Below, piece after piece: positions 53,561 to 63,286 of a stretch of DNA of 64,000 nucleotides. Source of the DNA: Clostridium sp. DL-VIII (GTDB lineage: Bacteria > Bacillota > Clostridia > Clostridiales > Clostridiaceae); assembly GCF_000230835.1 (NCBI RefSeq), contig NZ_CM001240.1:4862779-4926778 (forward strand), read 5' to 3'. Under the pieces are notes generated by a model. The model had not been told where the DNA came from. It searched no databases and saw nothing but the letters and a program-made list of their open reading frames with translations. The position numbers were made by a program, and so were the translations under genes. How positions within the stretch are numbered: the first letter of the stretch is position 1; every line of letters starts with the position of its first letter.

Positions 53561-53721
53561 AACATATGAAAGAAAATAGCAAGTACAAATACGCCGAGGA
53601 TATTTTTCATCAGACAATGAAGTATATTGCCCCAATATCTGGTATATTCAGTTACTCCACTGATGAAGTATGATGAAAAATAGGCTGGCTGATGACGACT
53701 TGTTATTTTTTTGATAATGCT
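53561..53721. repeat. MITE-like palindromic element downstream of the diguanylate cyclase gene
   Basis: About 161 bp, homologous throughout to 48606-48764. The left end is eroded (AACATATGAAAGAAAATAGC), the right end is CTTGTTATTTTTTTGATAATGC, with TTA following at 53722. The nested pair TATTTTTCATCA/TGATGAAAAATA is perfect here. It ends a few bases from the cyclase stop codon (53729) and could serve as a transcript end. Confidence 0.75.
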
Positions 53722-53728
53722 TTAAGCA

Positions 53729-55477
53729 TCACTCTCTACTTTCCTCCTCCTCTTCTTCCATTACTTCTATTCTATTTCTGCCTTTTTCTTTTGCTAAATA
53801 TAATAGCTTATCAACATTTTGTATAGCCAACTGTTTTACTTTTGTATTATTTTCATACAAACCACCGCTTATTGTTACTTTTATATGTTCATCTACTTGA
53901 AGTGCCTCAATACTTATTCTTATATTTTCTGCTATTTTATTAGCTTCTTGTATCCTTGTATGTGGAAAAATAATAATAAATTCTTCTCCGCCATAGCGTC
54001 CAATAAAATCTGTCTTTCTTAAATTATCCATAAGAAAACTGCTAATATCCATAAGCACCTTGTCTCCACATAAATGACCATAAGTATCATTAATATGCTT
54101 GAAAAAATCAACGTCAATCATCATTATAGTAAAGATAGCTCCGCTCTCTATATATTCATCAATCATATCGTCTAAAATTTTGTCAATGTAATATCTATTA
54201 TATAAATTGGTAAGTCCATCTCTTATAGATTTTTCATATATCTCTTTGTTTTTTTCTTTAAGAATTTTTGTTTTATTTACTTGATATGTATAATTTAAAG
54301 TTAAGGAATAAGTTTCTAAAAGTACAAATATAAACATACCTATTTGAAAAAGATATCTACCAACATATGGCAGTCCATTATTAACAAGCATATCATTAAC
54401 TCCAGTTATGATTAAACCGCCAAAAGCTATGAGGGATATTATGCTGTTTTGTTCTTTTTCTTTAACTTTTTTTATGAGGAAGGCAAATATATCAGCTGCA
54501 ATAATAATTACAATTATTTCACCTGGAACTGACAGTTTATCATAAAAAGTATTGTTAGTAAAAAGACATATACCTCCAAAAATTATAGAGAACATTGATG
54601 ATATCATAACAGTTCTCCTATTCATATTAGTAAATACATCTTTTATGAAAAACACATATACTGGTATCCATAAATAATATGTAAGTGCTGCTGTTTTGCT
54701 TAATAACTCAAAAGGCATATTAGGAAAGAAATGGACAATTATTCTCTCATTTAAAAACAAGCATCTTAATTGTATAAACAAACATAATATAACAAAAAAT
54801 AAATATGATTTTTTATTCGGCATTCTTTTATATAGCGATATGAAGATTAATTCTATTACGAGCAATCCGCCAAATATTATAAAGTCTATTCCAGAAGCAA
54901 TAAGCGATTCATTTATTATCTGATCTTTAAGTCCAAGCTCCATTGACTGAATAGTAGGAAACACTTCTCTATAGTCTGAAGTCTGAATTACAATTTCAAT
55001 ATGCCCATCTTCAGGCATAAAATATGAGTATATTGGCAGATATATAGCCTTCTCATCCTCATAGCTTTTTCCGACTTTTCCAACCTCGCCTTGAACTATT
55101 CCATTTACCCAAAGTTTTGAAGCTGATAATAACCTTTTTATTCTAAATCCATATATAACATCTTTTGGAACTTCTATTTCTAATTTTAAAGTCATATATC
55201 CTGCATTATTTTCTCCTAGCTGCTCCTTTAAGTTGCCTGGAATCGTTAAATATTGATCTGGTTTTCTATTTTTCAAATCCTCTGGGGTTAATAATTCATT
55301 ATTATATATTTCCCACTGTCCATCCAAATCAATTATTCCTTGTCCTGCGAAATCATATTTATCGAGATACATATTTCCATTTATAGCTTGAAGATTTTTT
55401 ACTTTCCTCATGTGAAAAAATGAATATATGCCTACAATTAAAGCTATAAGCACTATTATATTCATAATCTTTTTCAT
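53729..55477 (-). CDS. 7TMR-DISM membrane receptor with GGDEF diguanylate cyclase domain
   Basis: 582 residues. Transmembrane helix 1 (about 4-22) is followed by an extracytoplasmic beta-sandwich (DISMED2-like, GIIDLDGQWEIYNNELLTPE, YGFRIKRLLSASKLWVNG), seven transmembrane helices (about 195-400), a coiled coil, and a GGDEF domain (about 410-575). Signature RYGGEEFIIIFPHTR is active-type. RKTD five residues before it is the allosteric I-site (RxxD). It makes c-di-GMP in response to an external ligand, perhaps a carbohydrate. The next gene upstream on the same strand is the EAL protein at 55531, 53 bases away. Confidence 0.93.
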   Translation of the reverse strand: MKKIMNIIVLIALIVGIYSFFHMRKVKNLQAINGNMYLDKYDFAGQGIIDLDGQWEIYNNELLTPEDLKNRKPDQYLTIPGNLKEQLGENNAGYMTLKLEIEVPKDVIYGFRIKRLLSASKLWVNGIVQGEVGKVGKSYEDEKAIYLPIYSYFMPEDGHIEIVIQTSDYREVFPTIQSMELGLKDQIINESLIASGIDFIIFGGLLVIELIFISLYKRMPNKKSYLFFVILCLFIQLRCLFLNERIIVHFFPNMPFELLSKTAALTYYLWIPVYVFFIKDVFTNMNRRTVMISSMFSIIFGGICLFTNNTFYDKLSVPGEIIVIIIAADIFAFLIKKVKEKEQNSIISLIAFGGLIITGVNDMLVNNGLPYVGRYLFQIGMFIFVLLETYSLTLNYTYQVNKTKILKEKNKEIYEKSIRDGLTNLYNRYYIDKILDDMIDEYIESGAIFTIMMIDVDFFKHINDTYGHLCGDKVLMDISSFLMDNLRKTDFIGRYGGEEFIIIFPHTRIQEANKIAENIRISIEALQVDEHIKVTISGGLYENNTKVKQLAIQNVDKLLYLAKEKGRNRIEVMEEEEEESRE

Positions 55478-55530
55478 CTATGATCTCTCCTTTGCCTTAC
55501 TCTAACGCTAATACAAGGCTATAGCATGAT

Positions 55531-58464
55531 TTATATAAATATTTCCTCAATTTTGCTTGCAGGCAGTGGTTTACTAAAGTAATAACCTTGAATATAATCA
55601 CAACTTTTATCTTTTAGAATTAAAAATTGTTCTCTATTTTCAACTCCTTCTGCTACTACCTTTAAATCCATAGCATGGGCCATTCTAATTACACTATTAA
55701 TGATGGATTTTTCTACATTACTAGAATGAATATCATCTATAAATGATTTATCTATCTTTAATGTACTTATTGGAATTTTTCTTAAATAAGCAAGCGAAGA
55801 ATAACCTGTTCCAAAATCATCGAGAGCAATTCTAATTCCCATATTCATAAATTCTTTCAATATATCTATGCTTGAATCTATGGATTTCATTAATACTGTC
55901 TCAGTAATTTCTAATTCAATAAACTTAGTTTCTACACCTGTTTCCTCAATAATTTCTATAACTTTTTCTAGAAAACCAGCTTGTTGTAAATCAACAGATG
56001 AAATATTAATACTCATACTTTTAAAATTATAACCATTTTCAAAAAGCTGAACACTCTGTTTGCAGGCTTCTCTTAAGACCCACAGCGTTATTTCTGTTAT
56101 ATAACCATACTTTTCTGCTATTGGAATAAATTCTGCTGGAGATATGAAGCCAAGCTCTCTGCTATTTAACCTAATTAATGCTTCAAATCCAAACACTTCA
56201 TTCTTTACGGTATCATATTGTGGTTGATAATTGACACTAAATTCATTATTGATAATAGCATTTCTTAATATATTATTAATATTATTTATTCTTTCCAACT
56301 TTAAATAAATTTCATGATTATATAATGCATACCTATTCTTACCCATCTCTTTTGCTTTATACATAGCTAAACTTGAATTTTTTATTATTGTATCTGCATC
56401 CATGCCATCCTTAGGATATAATGCAATTCCAATACTTGCTGTCACAAATGTTTGTGTGTTGTCAATATTAAGACTCTGATTAAATAACCCTAGCATTTTA
56501 TTTGCATAATCTTCAACTTCAGCTTCTTCAATTAAAGGACTAATTATTATAAATTCATCGCCGCTGAATTTGCATACAATATCTCTTTCACGCATTATTT
56601 TATGTAAATACCTCGATAAATAAACAAGTACTTCATCGCCATATTTATGTCCCATTAAATCATTTATATTTTTAAAATCATCTAAATCAATAAAGAACAC
56701 GGCTCCTGATTTTTGTTCTTTTTTGCTAATTTTAAACTGCTCGTTTAGTTTCTTAATAAGTAAAGCTTTATTCGGAAGTTTAGTGAGTGTATCATAATAA
56801 GCCATAAACTCCAATTTTTCTTCTGAAAGCTTCTTTCTTGATATATCTGAAATTGAACCTGCAAGTTTTAAAACCTTATTTTCAGAATTTCTTATAGCCT
56901 TTCCTTTACACAATACCCAAACATAATAACCATCATTTCTTTTGAGCCTATATTCAATTTCTATAGATTTTGTTTCATTATTAATATGTTTATTTATTTC
57001 TTTTTCTAGTCTATCCAAATCCTCAGTATGAACTAAATTATATGTAAAGTCTCTGGCATCCTTATATATCTTCCATTCATCACCAATAATATCCATCAAT
57101 TTATCAGAGCAGAAAAACTCTCCAGTATCTAGATTCCATTCCCAAATTGAATCGTTAGCACATTCTAAAGCAAGCTTATATCTTTCCTCGCTATTTCTTA
57201 AAGCTTCTTCATTATGTTGAAGTTCTTCATATTGAGTTCTAAGCTCTTCCTCTGTAGCTACTAATTCTTCATACAAAGCTGATAGCTCCTCATAATTTGA
57301 ATTCAAACGCTCCATCATCAAATTAAATGAACCTCCCAAGGCTCCAAATTCATCATTCGTTTCAATAGTTGCTTTAACCAAAAGCTCTCCTTCTTCAACA
57401 GTTTTCATAAGAGTAGTCAATTTTTTTATTGGAGAAGTTATAGTTTTAATAACAAAATAAGTTAAAGCTATTCCTAATATTAAAATGCAAATTGTAATTT
57501 TAATTATCATATTTTCAACATTTCTTACTTCCGTCATAAATTCATTTTTAGGTATGACGGTTGCAAGCTTCCACCCTGTGTAAGGTGATGTATAGACATT
57601 AACAAAACTATCGCTTCCATTTACAGCAGCATCAAAACTACCATTTTCCGTATTTATAAATTTAGAAGTATCACTAAATTCAAAATTGTTAGTACTACTG
57701 CTTTCAGAATTCTTTTCCTCCAAACCTTTTATGTTTTTAAAGTTTAAATCTGAATTTGCATTCGCCAATATAGTTCCATCTTTTAAATACAAAAAATAAT
57801 ACCCATTATTTATACTTTTTGTATTTCTTATAATATCTGATAATTTATTTAAACTTGTATCAATAGATATTACTCCAACTATATCACCAGAATCATTTCT
57901 TACAGTAGTGCATGCACTTATGATTATATTATTAGTTTTATCAATTTCAACTCCATAAGGATCTGAAATAACTACCTCATCTGGATGCTCTAAAGCTAAA
58001 GAATACCATGGCCTCTTTCTAGGATCAAAATTACCATTTCCGAGTCCATCTGGCCATTGAATGTACCCACCCCATTTAGTTCCAAAGCATGCATATTGCG
58101 TCTCACTATGAGTTCTAGCATAAAGTTCAAGCTTACTATAAATATCACTCTCCAGCCCTTGTATCTGTCCTGAATATTTCTTATTTACATCAACATCTTT
58201 TATATTAAATAAGGCAGATACTGATTCATCAGCTTTTTTAATATCTTTATCATCTGCTAATATTTTTGCATTTTCTTTCATATTATTGATTAAACTCAAA
58301 ATATTATCATCTAATTCTTCTACCTGCCTCTTACTATCTGATACCAAATCCTCCTTCAAGGAATTAATCATATAATTCCTTGTAATTATTGCAATAGGAA
58401 TCGATGTAAATAATATAATGACCACACAAAAGATAAATAATTTTATCCTAAAAGACACCTTCAT
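55531..58464 (-). CDS. Cache-HAMP-PAS-GGDEF-EAL c-di-GMP signalling protein
   Basis: 977 residues. An N-terminal transmembrane helix, an extracytoplasmic dCache sensor (about 30-315, with YARTHSETQYACFGTKWGGY, FDPRKRPWYSLALEH and VGVISIDTSL), transmembrane helix 2, HAMP, coiled coil, PAS (about 430-555), GGDEF and EAL. The GGDEF signature reads FSGDEFIII, so cyclase activity is doubtful. EAL keeps GFEALIRL, ELEITETVLM, LDDFGTGYSSLAYL and KIDKSFI, so it is probably a c-di-GMP phosphodiesterase. The pair with the downstream cyclase suggests opposing control of c-di-GMP. Confidence 0.94.
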   Translation of the reverse strand: MKVSFRIKLFIFCVVIILFTSIPIAIITRNYMINSLKEDLVSDSKRQVEELDDNILSLINNMKENAKILADDKDIKKADESVSALFNIKDVDVNKKYSGQIQGLESDIYSKLELYARTHSETQYACFGTKWGGYIQWPDGLGNGNFDPRKRPWYSLALEHPDEVVISDPYGVEIDKTNNIIISACTTVRNDSGDIVGVISIDTSLNKLSDIIRNTKSINNGYYFLYLKDGTILANANSDLNFKNIKGLEEKNSESSSTNNFEFSDTSKFINTENGSFDAAVNGSDSFVNVYTSPYTGWKLATVIPKNEFMTEVRNVENMIIKITICILILGIALTYFVIKTITSPIKKLTTLMKTVEEGELLVKATIETNDEFGALGGSFNLMMERLNSNYEELSALYEELVATEEELRTQYEELQHNEEALRNSEERYKLALECANDSIWEWNLDTGEFFCSDKLMDIIGDEWKIYKDARDFTYNLVHTEDLDRLEKEINKHINNETKSIEIEYRLKRNDGYYVWVLCKGKAIRNSENKVLKLAGSISDISRKKLSEEKLEFMAYYDTLTKLPNKALLIKKLNEQFKISKKEQKSGAVFFIDLDDFKNINDLMGHKYGDEVLVYLSRYLHKIMRERDIVCKFSGDEFIIISPLIEEAEVEDYANKMLGLFNQSLNIDNTQTFVTASIGIALYPKDGMDADTIIKNSSLAMYKAKEMGKNRYALYNHEIYLKLERINNINNILRNAIINNEFSVNYQPQYDTVKNEVFGFEALIRLNSRELGFISPAEFIPIAEKYGYITEITLWVLREACKQSVQLFENGYNFKSMSINISSVDLQQAGFLEKVIEIIEETGVETKFIELEITETVLMKSIDSSIDILKEFMNMGIRIALDDFGTGYSSLAYLRKIPISTLKIDKSFIDDIHSSNVEKSIINSVIRMAHAMDLKVVAEGVENREQFLILKDKSCDYIQGYYFSKPLPASKIEEIFI

Positions 58465-58991
58465 AATCTAATACCCCTCTTAAAATAGAATAGCTATAAT
58501 TAAAACAAAAAGAAATGATTTTTACTTTGTCACAGTAACAATTTATCAAATAATGTCATCTTCTATTAAATGCGTTTCAAAATTAAAGCTGCATAAAACA
58601 TAGCATAAATATGCACCATAAAAGTCTGTATCCAAAATTTTTCAACTATAACTATATTCTATCATTCAACTTTTGGTGTTTCAACATTTTTCAGCATTCA
58701 TTTCTATTATTTTACATGATAATTTTAACAGTTTATCATGTATATTTATTAAAACCTTAATAATTATAAAAACTTCAATTAAATACTGCATTAAATGCGA
58801 AATTGATACTTAAGATTAGGGTTTATATAGCGGAGAGAAAAACGAAGAAAAATTAACATTGAAGCATTTTTCTATAAAACTTATGAACAATGCAAATATG
58901 AGTTGCGAATTTGCAATTGCAGGTTAGTGTTATTTTAATGTAAAACCTATTATAATTTACATATGATAATGAAGAAAAGAGGTAAGAAATC
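58465..58991. other. Intergenic stretch between the EAL gene and the divergent XRE gene
   Basis: 527 bases with no coding potential seen. It should hold the promoters of both flanking genes. No repeat or hairpin stood out. Confidence 0.5.
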
Positions 58992-59543
58992 ATGGGATTT
59001 GCAGCTAATTTAAAATCACTTAGGCAAGAAAGACATATTTCGCAGGAAGAGCTAGCAGAAATAATTGGAGTTAGCCGTCAAGCAGTTTCTAAATGGGAAC
59101 AAGGAAGTAGCTATCCGGAAATAGAAAAATTGATTATTTTATCTAAAGAACTTAATGTGTCCTTAGATTATTTAATGTTAGGTGAAATGAATTCTACTGA
59201 AAGTAAAGAAACTTTAGCCACTAATATAATTGTACCAACTGGTAAAATCACTATTAAATCATATGACGGAAAATTAATTGTTAATTGCTACAAGGTTTTG
59301 GCGTCACATGTAATTTATAAAGCCAAAAATGACGAGCCTAAATATTGGCTTATTGGTGTTAATAATGGATCGTTTTGGGGAGAAAAATCAATTTTACTTG
59401 GTTGGTATGCTGATGAGGAAAATATAAAAAAAGAAATGGACGAAATTGCAAAAGCAATTAATAATGGTGCACCAGCATATGAATTAAAATACGCAGTAAA
59501 AGTTAAAAATAAAATGTTACGAGTAAAAATAGATAAAGAGTAG
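58992..59543 (+). CDS. XRE-family regulator with C-terminal domain of unknown function
   Basis: 183 residues. The N-terminal helix-turn-helix is NLKSLRQERHISQEELAEII, GVSRQAVSKWEQGSSYPEIE (about 6-45), the common clostridial type. The C-terminal about 105 residues (ITIKSYDGKLIVNCYKVLAS, YWLIGVNNGSFWGEKSILLG) are predicted beta-rich and may bind a ligand. The target is unknown. Ends at a shared terminator with the convergent dus gene. Ribosome binding site AAGAGG. Confidence 0.88.
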   Translation: MGFAANLKSLRQERHISQEELAEIIGVSRQAVSKWEQGSSYPEIEKLIILSKELNVSLDYLMLGEMNSTESKETLATNIIVPTGKITIKSYDGKLIVNCYKVLASHVIYKAKNDEPKYWLIGVNNGSFWGEKSILLGWYADEENIKKEMDEIAKAINNGAPAYELKYAVKVKNKMLRVKIDKE

Positions 59544-59600
59544 CTTGACTTTTATATGATAAATACCAATAATTTAAAGTTTAATAAAGTCAAGTTTATA

Positions 59601-59638
59601 ACAATAAGACCAAACATCATAATGTTTGGTCTTATTGT
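59601..59638. terminator. Bidirectional terminator between xre and dus genes
   Basis: A perfect 17-bp stem, ACAATAAGACCAAACAT (59601-59617) and ATGTTTGGTCTTATTGT (59622-59638), with a 4-base loop. It overlaps the first base of the dus stop codon and serves both convergent genes. Confidence 0.85.
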
Positions 59639-60576
59639 TATATAAGCTCTCTTTCTTTAAATAAACATAGCACTGCTGCCTCATAATCCTTGAAATTATC
59701 ACACATTCTTATTCTCCTCGCATAATTTTCACCATCATGAAACATCTTAATCATATAAAACCATAATTCCTTCATTTTATGTAATACATAAATCTCTCCA
59801 CTAAGATACTTCTTATATGCTTCATATATTCTATCGTGGAATTCTTTTAAAGTTTCCTTATTAAGTTTAGTCCCATTAATAATATTTCTTACAAGTTCAG
59901 GGTTTGCTAGCAGTCCTCTGCCGAGCATTATTGTTTGGACACTTTTAAAATTCTTAGTAAACTCTTTATAAGCTTCAACTGTAAAAATATCACCATTATA
60001 GCAGACAGTATTTTTGCTTAGGCTTAATGCATCTTTAAAGACCTTAAGATTAGGTTCATTTCCATAAAAATCCTTTTGGGTTCTTGGATGAATTATAAGC
60101 TCTTCCATAGGATATTTATTGAATATTTTAATAAGCTCATAGAACTCTTCAGGCTTGTCTTTTCCTAGTCTCGTTTTTATTGAAATTTTAGTTACTGCCT
60201 CAGAAAAAATCTCTTCTAGAAATTCATCCAATTCCTTTCTTTTTGAAAGAAATCCTGAACCTCTATTTTTCGAAACCACAGTTCCAGATGGGCATCCTAA
60301 GTTTAAATTAATTTCATCATATCCAAGATACTTCATTTTTTTTGCTGTATTTATAAAATCTTTCGCATTATTGGTTAGTATTTGTGGAACTAAAGTTATC
60401 CCTTGATTATTTTCAGGTAAGATATCAACTAATTCTTTTGTCTTAAGGCTTTTGCTTTGATTTGCAACAACAAAGGGTGAAAAATATTTGTCCATATCAT
60501 TTTTAAAAAGGTCATTGTGGACATTTCTATAAATATGTCCTGTAATTCCTTCCATGGGTGCATAATAAAATTTCAT
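59638..60576 (-). CDS. tRNA-dihydrouridine synthase
   Basis: 312 residues, FMN-dependent TIM barrel that reduces uridines in the tRNA D-loop. Marks: YYAPMEGITGHIYRN at the N-terminus, YDEINLNLGCPSGTVVSKNR with the catalytic Cys, ISIKTRLG, LIIHPRTQKDFYGN, VCYNGDIF, and TIMLGRGLLANPELVRNI for FMN phosphate. Closest in style to clostridial Dus proteins of the DusC/DUS group. It lies 29 bases from the acetyltransferase gene stop, probably co-transcribed. Confidence 0.93.
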   Translation of the reverse strand: MKFYYAPMEGITGHIYRNVHNDLFKNDMDKYFSPFVVANQSKSLKTKELVDILPENNQGITLVPQILTNNAKDFINTAKKMKYLGYDEINLNLGCPSGTVVSKNRGSGFLSKRKELDEFLEEIFSEAVTKISIKTRLGKDKPEEFYELIKIFNKYPMEELIIHPRTQKDFYGNEPNLKVFKDALSLSKNTVCYNGDIFTVEAYKEFTKNFKSVQTIMLGRGLLANPELVRNIINGTKLNKETLKEFHDRIYEAYKKYLSGEIYVLHKMKELWFYMIKMFHDGENYARRIRMCDNFKDYEAAVLCLFKERELI

Positions 60577-60605
60577 ATATTATATAAAAAGCTCCTTTTC
60601 TTAAT

Positions 60606-61109
60606 CTATATTAACTTTTCAAAGGCTATTCTCTCATTTTTATCTTCTAGATAAATTATCCCGCAATATTTAAATTCATTTTTCTTTAATAGTTTCTGCA
60701 TAGACATATTTTCTTTGTGAGTATCTATTTTAATGCTATGTATACCTTTCTCCAGACAAAGCTTCTCTACATTTTTTATAATTAATGACGATACTCCTCT
60801 TCCCTTGCAGCTATTATCAACTGCTATCCTATGAACAACTGCGAATTTATTATTACTAAGCCATTCTCCATTATAAATGGTATCATAAGTTTTTTCTCCA
60901 TCGAAGGAAATCACAGCTGTGGCAACAATTTTGTTTTCATCTAATAACACATAACTATTTTCACACTTAATATCATTTTTGATTGTTTCTGAATTCGGAT
61001 AATTATTCTGCCACTGATCAATTCCATTTTCCTTAAAATAACTTTGAGCCTGCTTAATTATGTTCATTATATTATCAATATCAGCTTCAACTGATTTTCT
61101 AAATTCCAT
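60606..61109 (-). CDS. GNAT-family N-acetyltransferase
   Basis: 167 residues. MEFRKSVEADIDNIMNIIKQ and QSYFKENGIDQWQNNYPN lead to AVVHRIAVDNSCKGRGVSSL with the acetyl-CoA loop (K-G-R-G-V-S). IHSIKIDTHKENMSMQKLLK then KNEFKYCGIIYL is the standard C-terminal block. The substrate is unknown. It precedes dus on the same transcript. A short MITE-like element lies 21 bases upstream (61131-61182). Confidence 0.9.
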   Translation of the reverse strand: MEFRKSVEADIDNIMNIIKQAQSYFKENGIDQWQNNYPNSETIKNDIKCENSYVLLDENKIVATAVISFDGEKTYDTIYNGEWLSNNKFAVVHRIAVDNSCKGRGVSSLIIKNVEKLCLEKGIHSIKIDTHKENMSMQKLLKKNEFKYCGIIYLEDKNERIAFEKLI

Positions 61110-61127
61110 AAAAGTTCTCCTTTTGCT

Positions 61128-61185
61128 TTAGGCACAATCAAATAAATGGCAACTTTGGACTTGTTCTTTATTTTCATGCGCCTTA
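61128..61185. repeat. Short MITE-like palindromic element between TTA repeats
   Basis: 52 bp (61131-61182). Left end GGCACAATCAAATAAATGGC, right end CTTTATTTTCATGCGCC, flanked by TTA at 61128-61130 and 61183-61185. Shortest member of the family also seen at 5440, 48606 and 53561. It lies in the promoter region of the acetyltransferase gene. Confidence 0.7.
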
Positions 61186-61392
61186 TATAATTTTGTCCAT
61201 AAAGATATCATAATAGAAATTCCTAAGTCTAATCAAGTTAAATATAGAAACATTTTTATAATTTCTATAACTAAACTTTCTAATTTCTAAAAAAATAAGT
61301 ATCCCCACCTCATATATACTTTTTACAGGAATAATTTTACATCTATTTTTTCTCTAAGTATATTTCTTTATTAATTATCAAGGAGGTCCTAT

Positions 61393-61986
61393 ATGGATTA
61401 TGAATACATTGAAAACTTAGTACTAAAGTCAAAGGCTGGAGATACATTATCCAAGGAAAAGTTAGCTAAAGAATTTAGACCTTTAATACTTAACATTGCA
61501 AAAAGAACTTTTCTACACGGATATGATAAAAATGATATACAAAACGAATGCTATCACTCACTTTTTAAATGTCTATCCATGTATAACTGTGCAAATCATA
61601 GATTTGTTGCTTATGCTACCAATGGAATAAAAAATAATATTAACGACTTAATTAAAAGAGTTAAGAATAGAAGCTCACTTGAAGGTTCTGAAGCTCTTAC
61701 CTTATCTGATGATTTAGAAAACAATTTACCCTCAAATGATGACAGCCTTGAAGATGTACTTTGCAGTAAATGTGACTTTGAAGCTTTAAAATCAGCACTT
61801 AACTATTTAGATAAAGAAGAAAGAGAGCTAATTAAATTTATATTTTTCCAAAACAATCGTCTGTCATCTTATGCTTCCATGAAAAATCTGCCTTATTCAA
61901 CAGCAAACAGAAAGAAAGCTATTACCTTAATGAAGCTAAGTAAATATTTTAATAAAGCAAGTAAAGAAATTTCATCCATAAAATAA
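61393..61986 (+). CDS. Small sigma-70-like factor
   Basis: 197 residues. The first part (SKEKLAKEFRPLILNIAKRT, GYDKNDIQNECYHSLFKCLS) matches sigma region 2. The C-terminal part (ALNYLDKEERELIKFIFFQN, ASMKNLPYSTANRKKAITLM) matches region 4, a helix-turn-helix. Size and style resemble the clostridial BotR/TcdR/UviA group or small ECF-like factors. No anti-sigma factor or toxin gene is adjacent, so the regulon is unknown. Ribosome binding site AAGGAGG. Confidence 0.8.
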   Translation: MDYEYIENLVLKSKAGDTLSKEKLAKEFRPLILNIAKRTFLHGYDKNDIQNECYHSLFKCLSMYNCANHRFVAYATNGIKNNINDLIKRVKNRSSLEGSEALTLSDDLENNLPSNDDSLEDVLCSKCDFEALKSALNYLDKEERELIKFIFFQNNRLSSYASMKNLPYSTANRKKAITLMKLSKYFNKASKEISSIK

Positions 61987-62017
61987 GATCCAAGGTATCA
62001 AGCCTTGGATCTTATTT
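61981..62017 (+). terminator. Terminator of the sigma-like gene
   Basis: A perfect 15-bp stem, AAATAAGATCCAAGG (61981-61995) and CCTTGGATCTTATTT (62003-62017), followed by TCATAAAC. The 5' arm includes the stop codon of the gene. Confidence 0.8.
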
Positions 62018-62114
62018 TCATAAACTCAACTTTATATATAGAATAATTATCTACTTAAAGTTAGATTCTTGTGTGTCCCTATACTTGAAATCACATAAGT
62101 TTAAAGTTGTTTAT

Positions 62115-63275
62115 CTATACATAAACATAGTCATTCATTACTGGCTGCAATCCTCTTTTTTTAATTGCCTCATATACTTCATCTACATTTCTGTTATCTG
62201 CAATTTCAAATTGGTCATCGCCTCTATCCTCTGAATCATCGCTGTGGCTTCCAATTCCGGTACTTACCCCTGCTGAAATCTTAGTAGCTGCAAGCCCTAT
62301 TACATTATTACGGAATTCTGCACGTTCTCTTGTTGAAATAGTTATGCTTGCAAAAGGCATAAAAAGACGATATGCAGTTATTACTTGTAAAAGCTGTGGC
62401 TCGTGAACATCTTTTGGATTAATTTTATCATTATTAATAATTGGTCTTAGTCTTGGACATGAAAATGCAATTTCAGCATGTGGATACTTCCTTTGAAGAA
62501 GATATGCATGTAGTCCTGTAGCAAAAGCATCTTTACGGAAGTCATCTAGTCCAAGGAGTGCTGCAAAGCCAACCCCACGCATGCCACCCTTTAGTGCTCT
62601 TTCCTGAGCATTTATTCTATAAGGGAAAATACGCTTATGTCCTTCTAGGTGAAGAGTTTCATATTTGTCTGAATTATATGTTTCTTGGAATACAGTAACA
62701 AAATCAGCACCGCACTTACGAAGATATTCATATTCATCAGAGTTCATTGGATAAACCTCAAGTCCTACCAGTTTAAAATATTTACGTGCTATTTTGCAAG
62801 CTTCTCCTATGTACTCTACATCTGACATCTTTCTGCTTTCTCCTGTAAGAAGAAGGATTTCTTCTAAGCCAGTTTTAGCTATAGCCTGCATTTCCTTTTC
62901 AATTTCCTCAGCATTTAACTTTGCACGTCGTATTTTATTATGACAGTTAAAACCGCAGTAAATGCAATAATTCTCACAGTAATTTGCAAGGTATAAAGGT
63001 GTAAACATGTAAATTGAATTACCAAAATGCTTCCTTGTCTCTTCTTGTGCAAGTCGTGCCATTTCTTCTAAAAATGGTGCTGCTGCTGGAGATAATAGTG
63101 CTGCAAAATCTTCTATTGTACGATAAGTGTTATCTAATGCTTTCCTAACATCTCCTGCTGTGTATTTATCATAATCATAAGCTTCCATGCTGCTTACAAC
63201 CTGATCCATTACATCTGATTCTAAAACTTCCATTCCCGGCATATATTCCATGTGATTTACGCGTTGCTTATTCAT
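62115..63275 (-). CDS. thiH: 2-Iminoacetate synthase ThiH (tyrosine lyase)
   Basis: 386 residues, radical SAM enzyme that cleaves tyrosine to p-cresol and dehydroglycine for the thiazole ring of thiamine. The cluster motif CENYCIYCGFNCHN gives the C-x3-C-x2-C ligands. LAKTGLEEILLLTGES-like and LGLDDFRKDAF follow, and the ThiH-specific C-terminal BATS region includes GIGSHSDDSEDRGDDQFEIAD. It lies 11 bases after thiG on the same strand, the standard thiGH order. Confidence 0.96.
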   Translation of the reverse strand: MNKQRVNHMEYMPGMEVLESDVMDQVVSSMEAYDYDKYTAGDVRKALDNTYRTIEDFAALLSPAAAPFLEEMARLAQEETRKHFGNSIYMFTPLYLANYCENYCIYCGFNCHNKIRRAKLNAEEIEKEMQAIAKTGLEEILLLTGESRKMSDVEYIGEACKIARKYFKLVGLEVYPMNSDEYEYLRKCGADFVTVFQETYNSDKYETLHLEGHKRIFPYRINAQERALKGGMRGVGFAALLGLDDFRKDAFATGLHAYLLQRKYPHAEIAFSCPRLRPIINNDKINPKDVHEPQLLQVITAYRLFMPFASITISTRERAEFRNNVIGLAATKISAGVSTGIGSHSDDSEDRGDDQFEIADNRNVDEVYEAIKKRGLQPVMNDYVYV

Positions 63276-63286
63276 AACTTCCCCTC

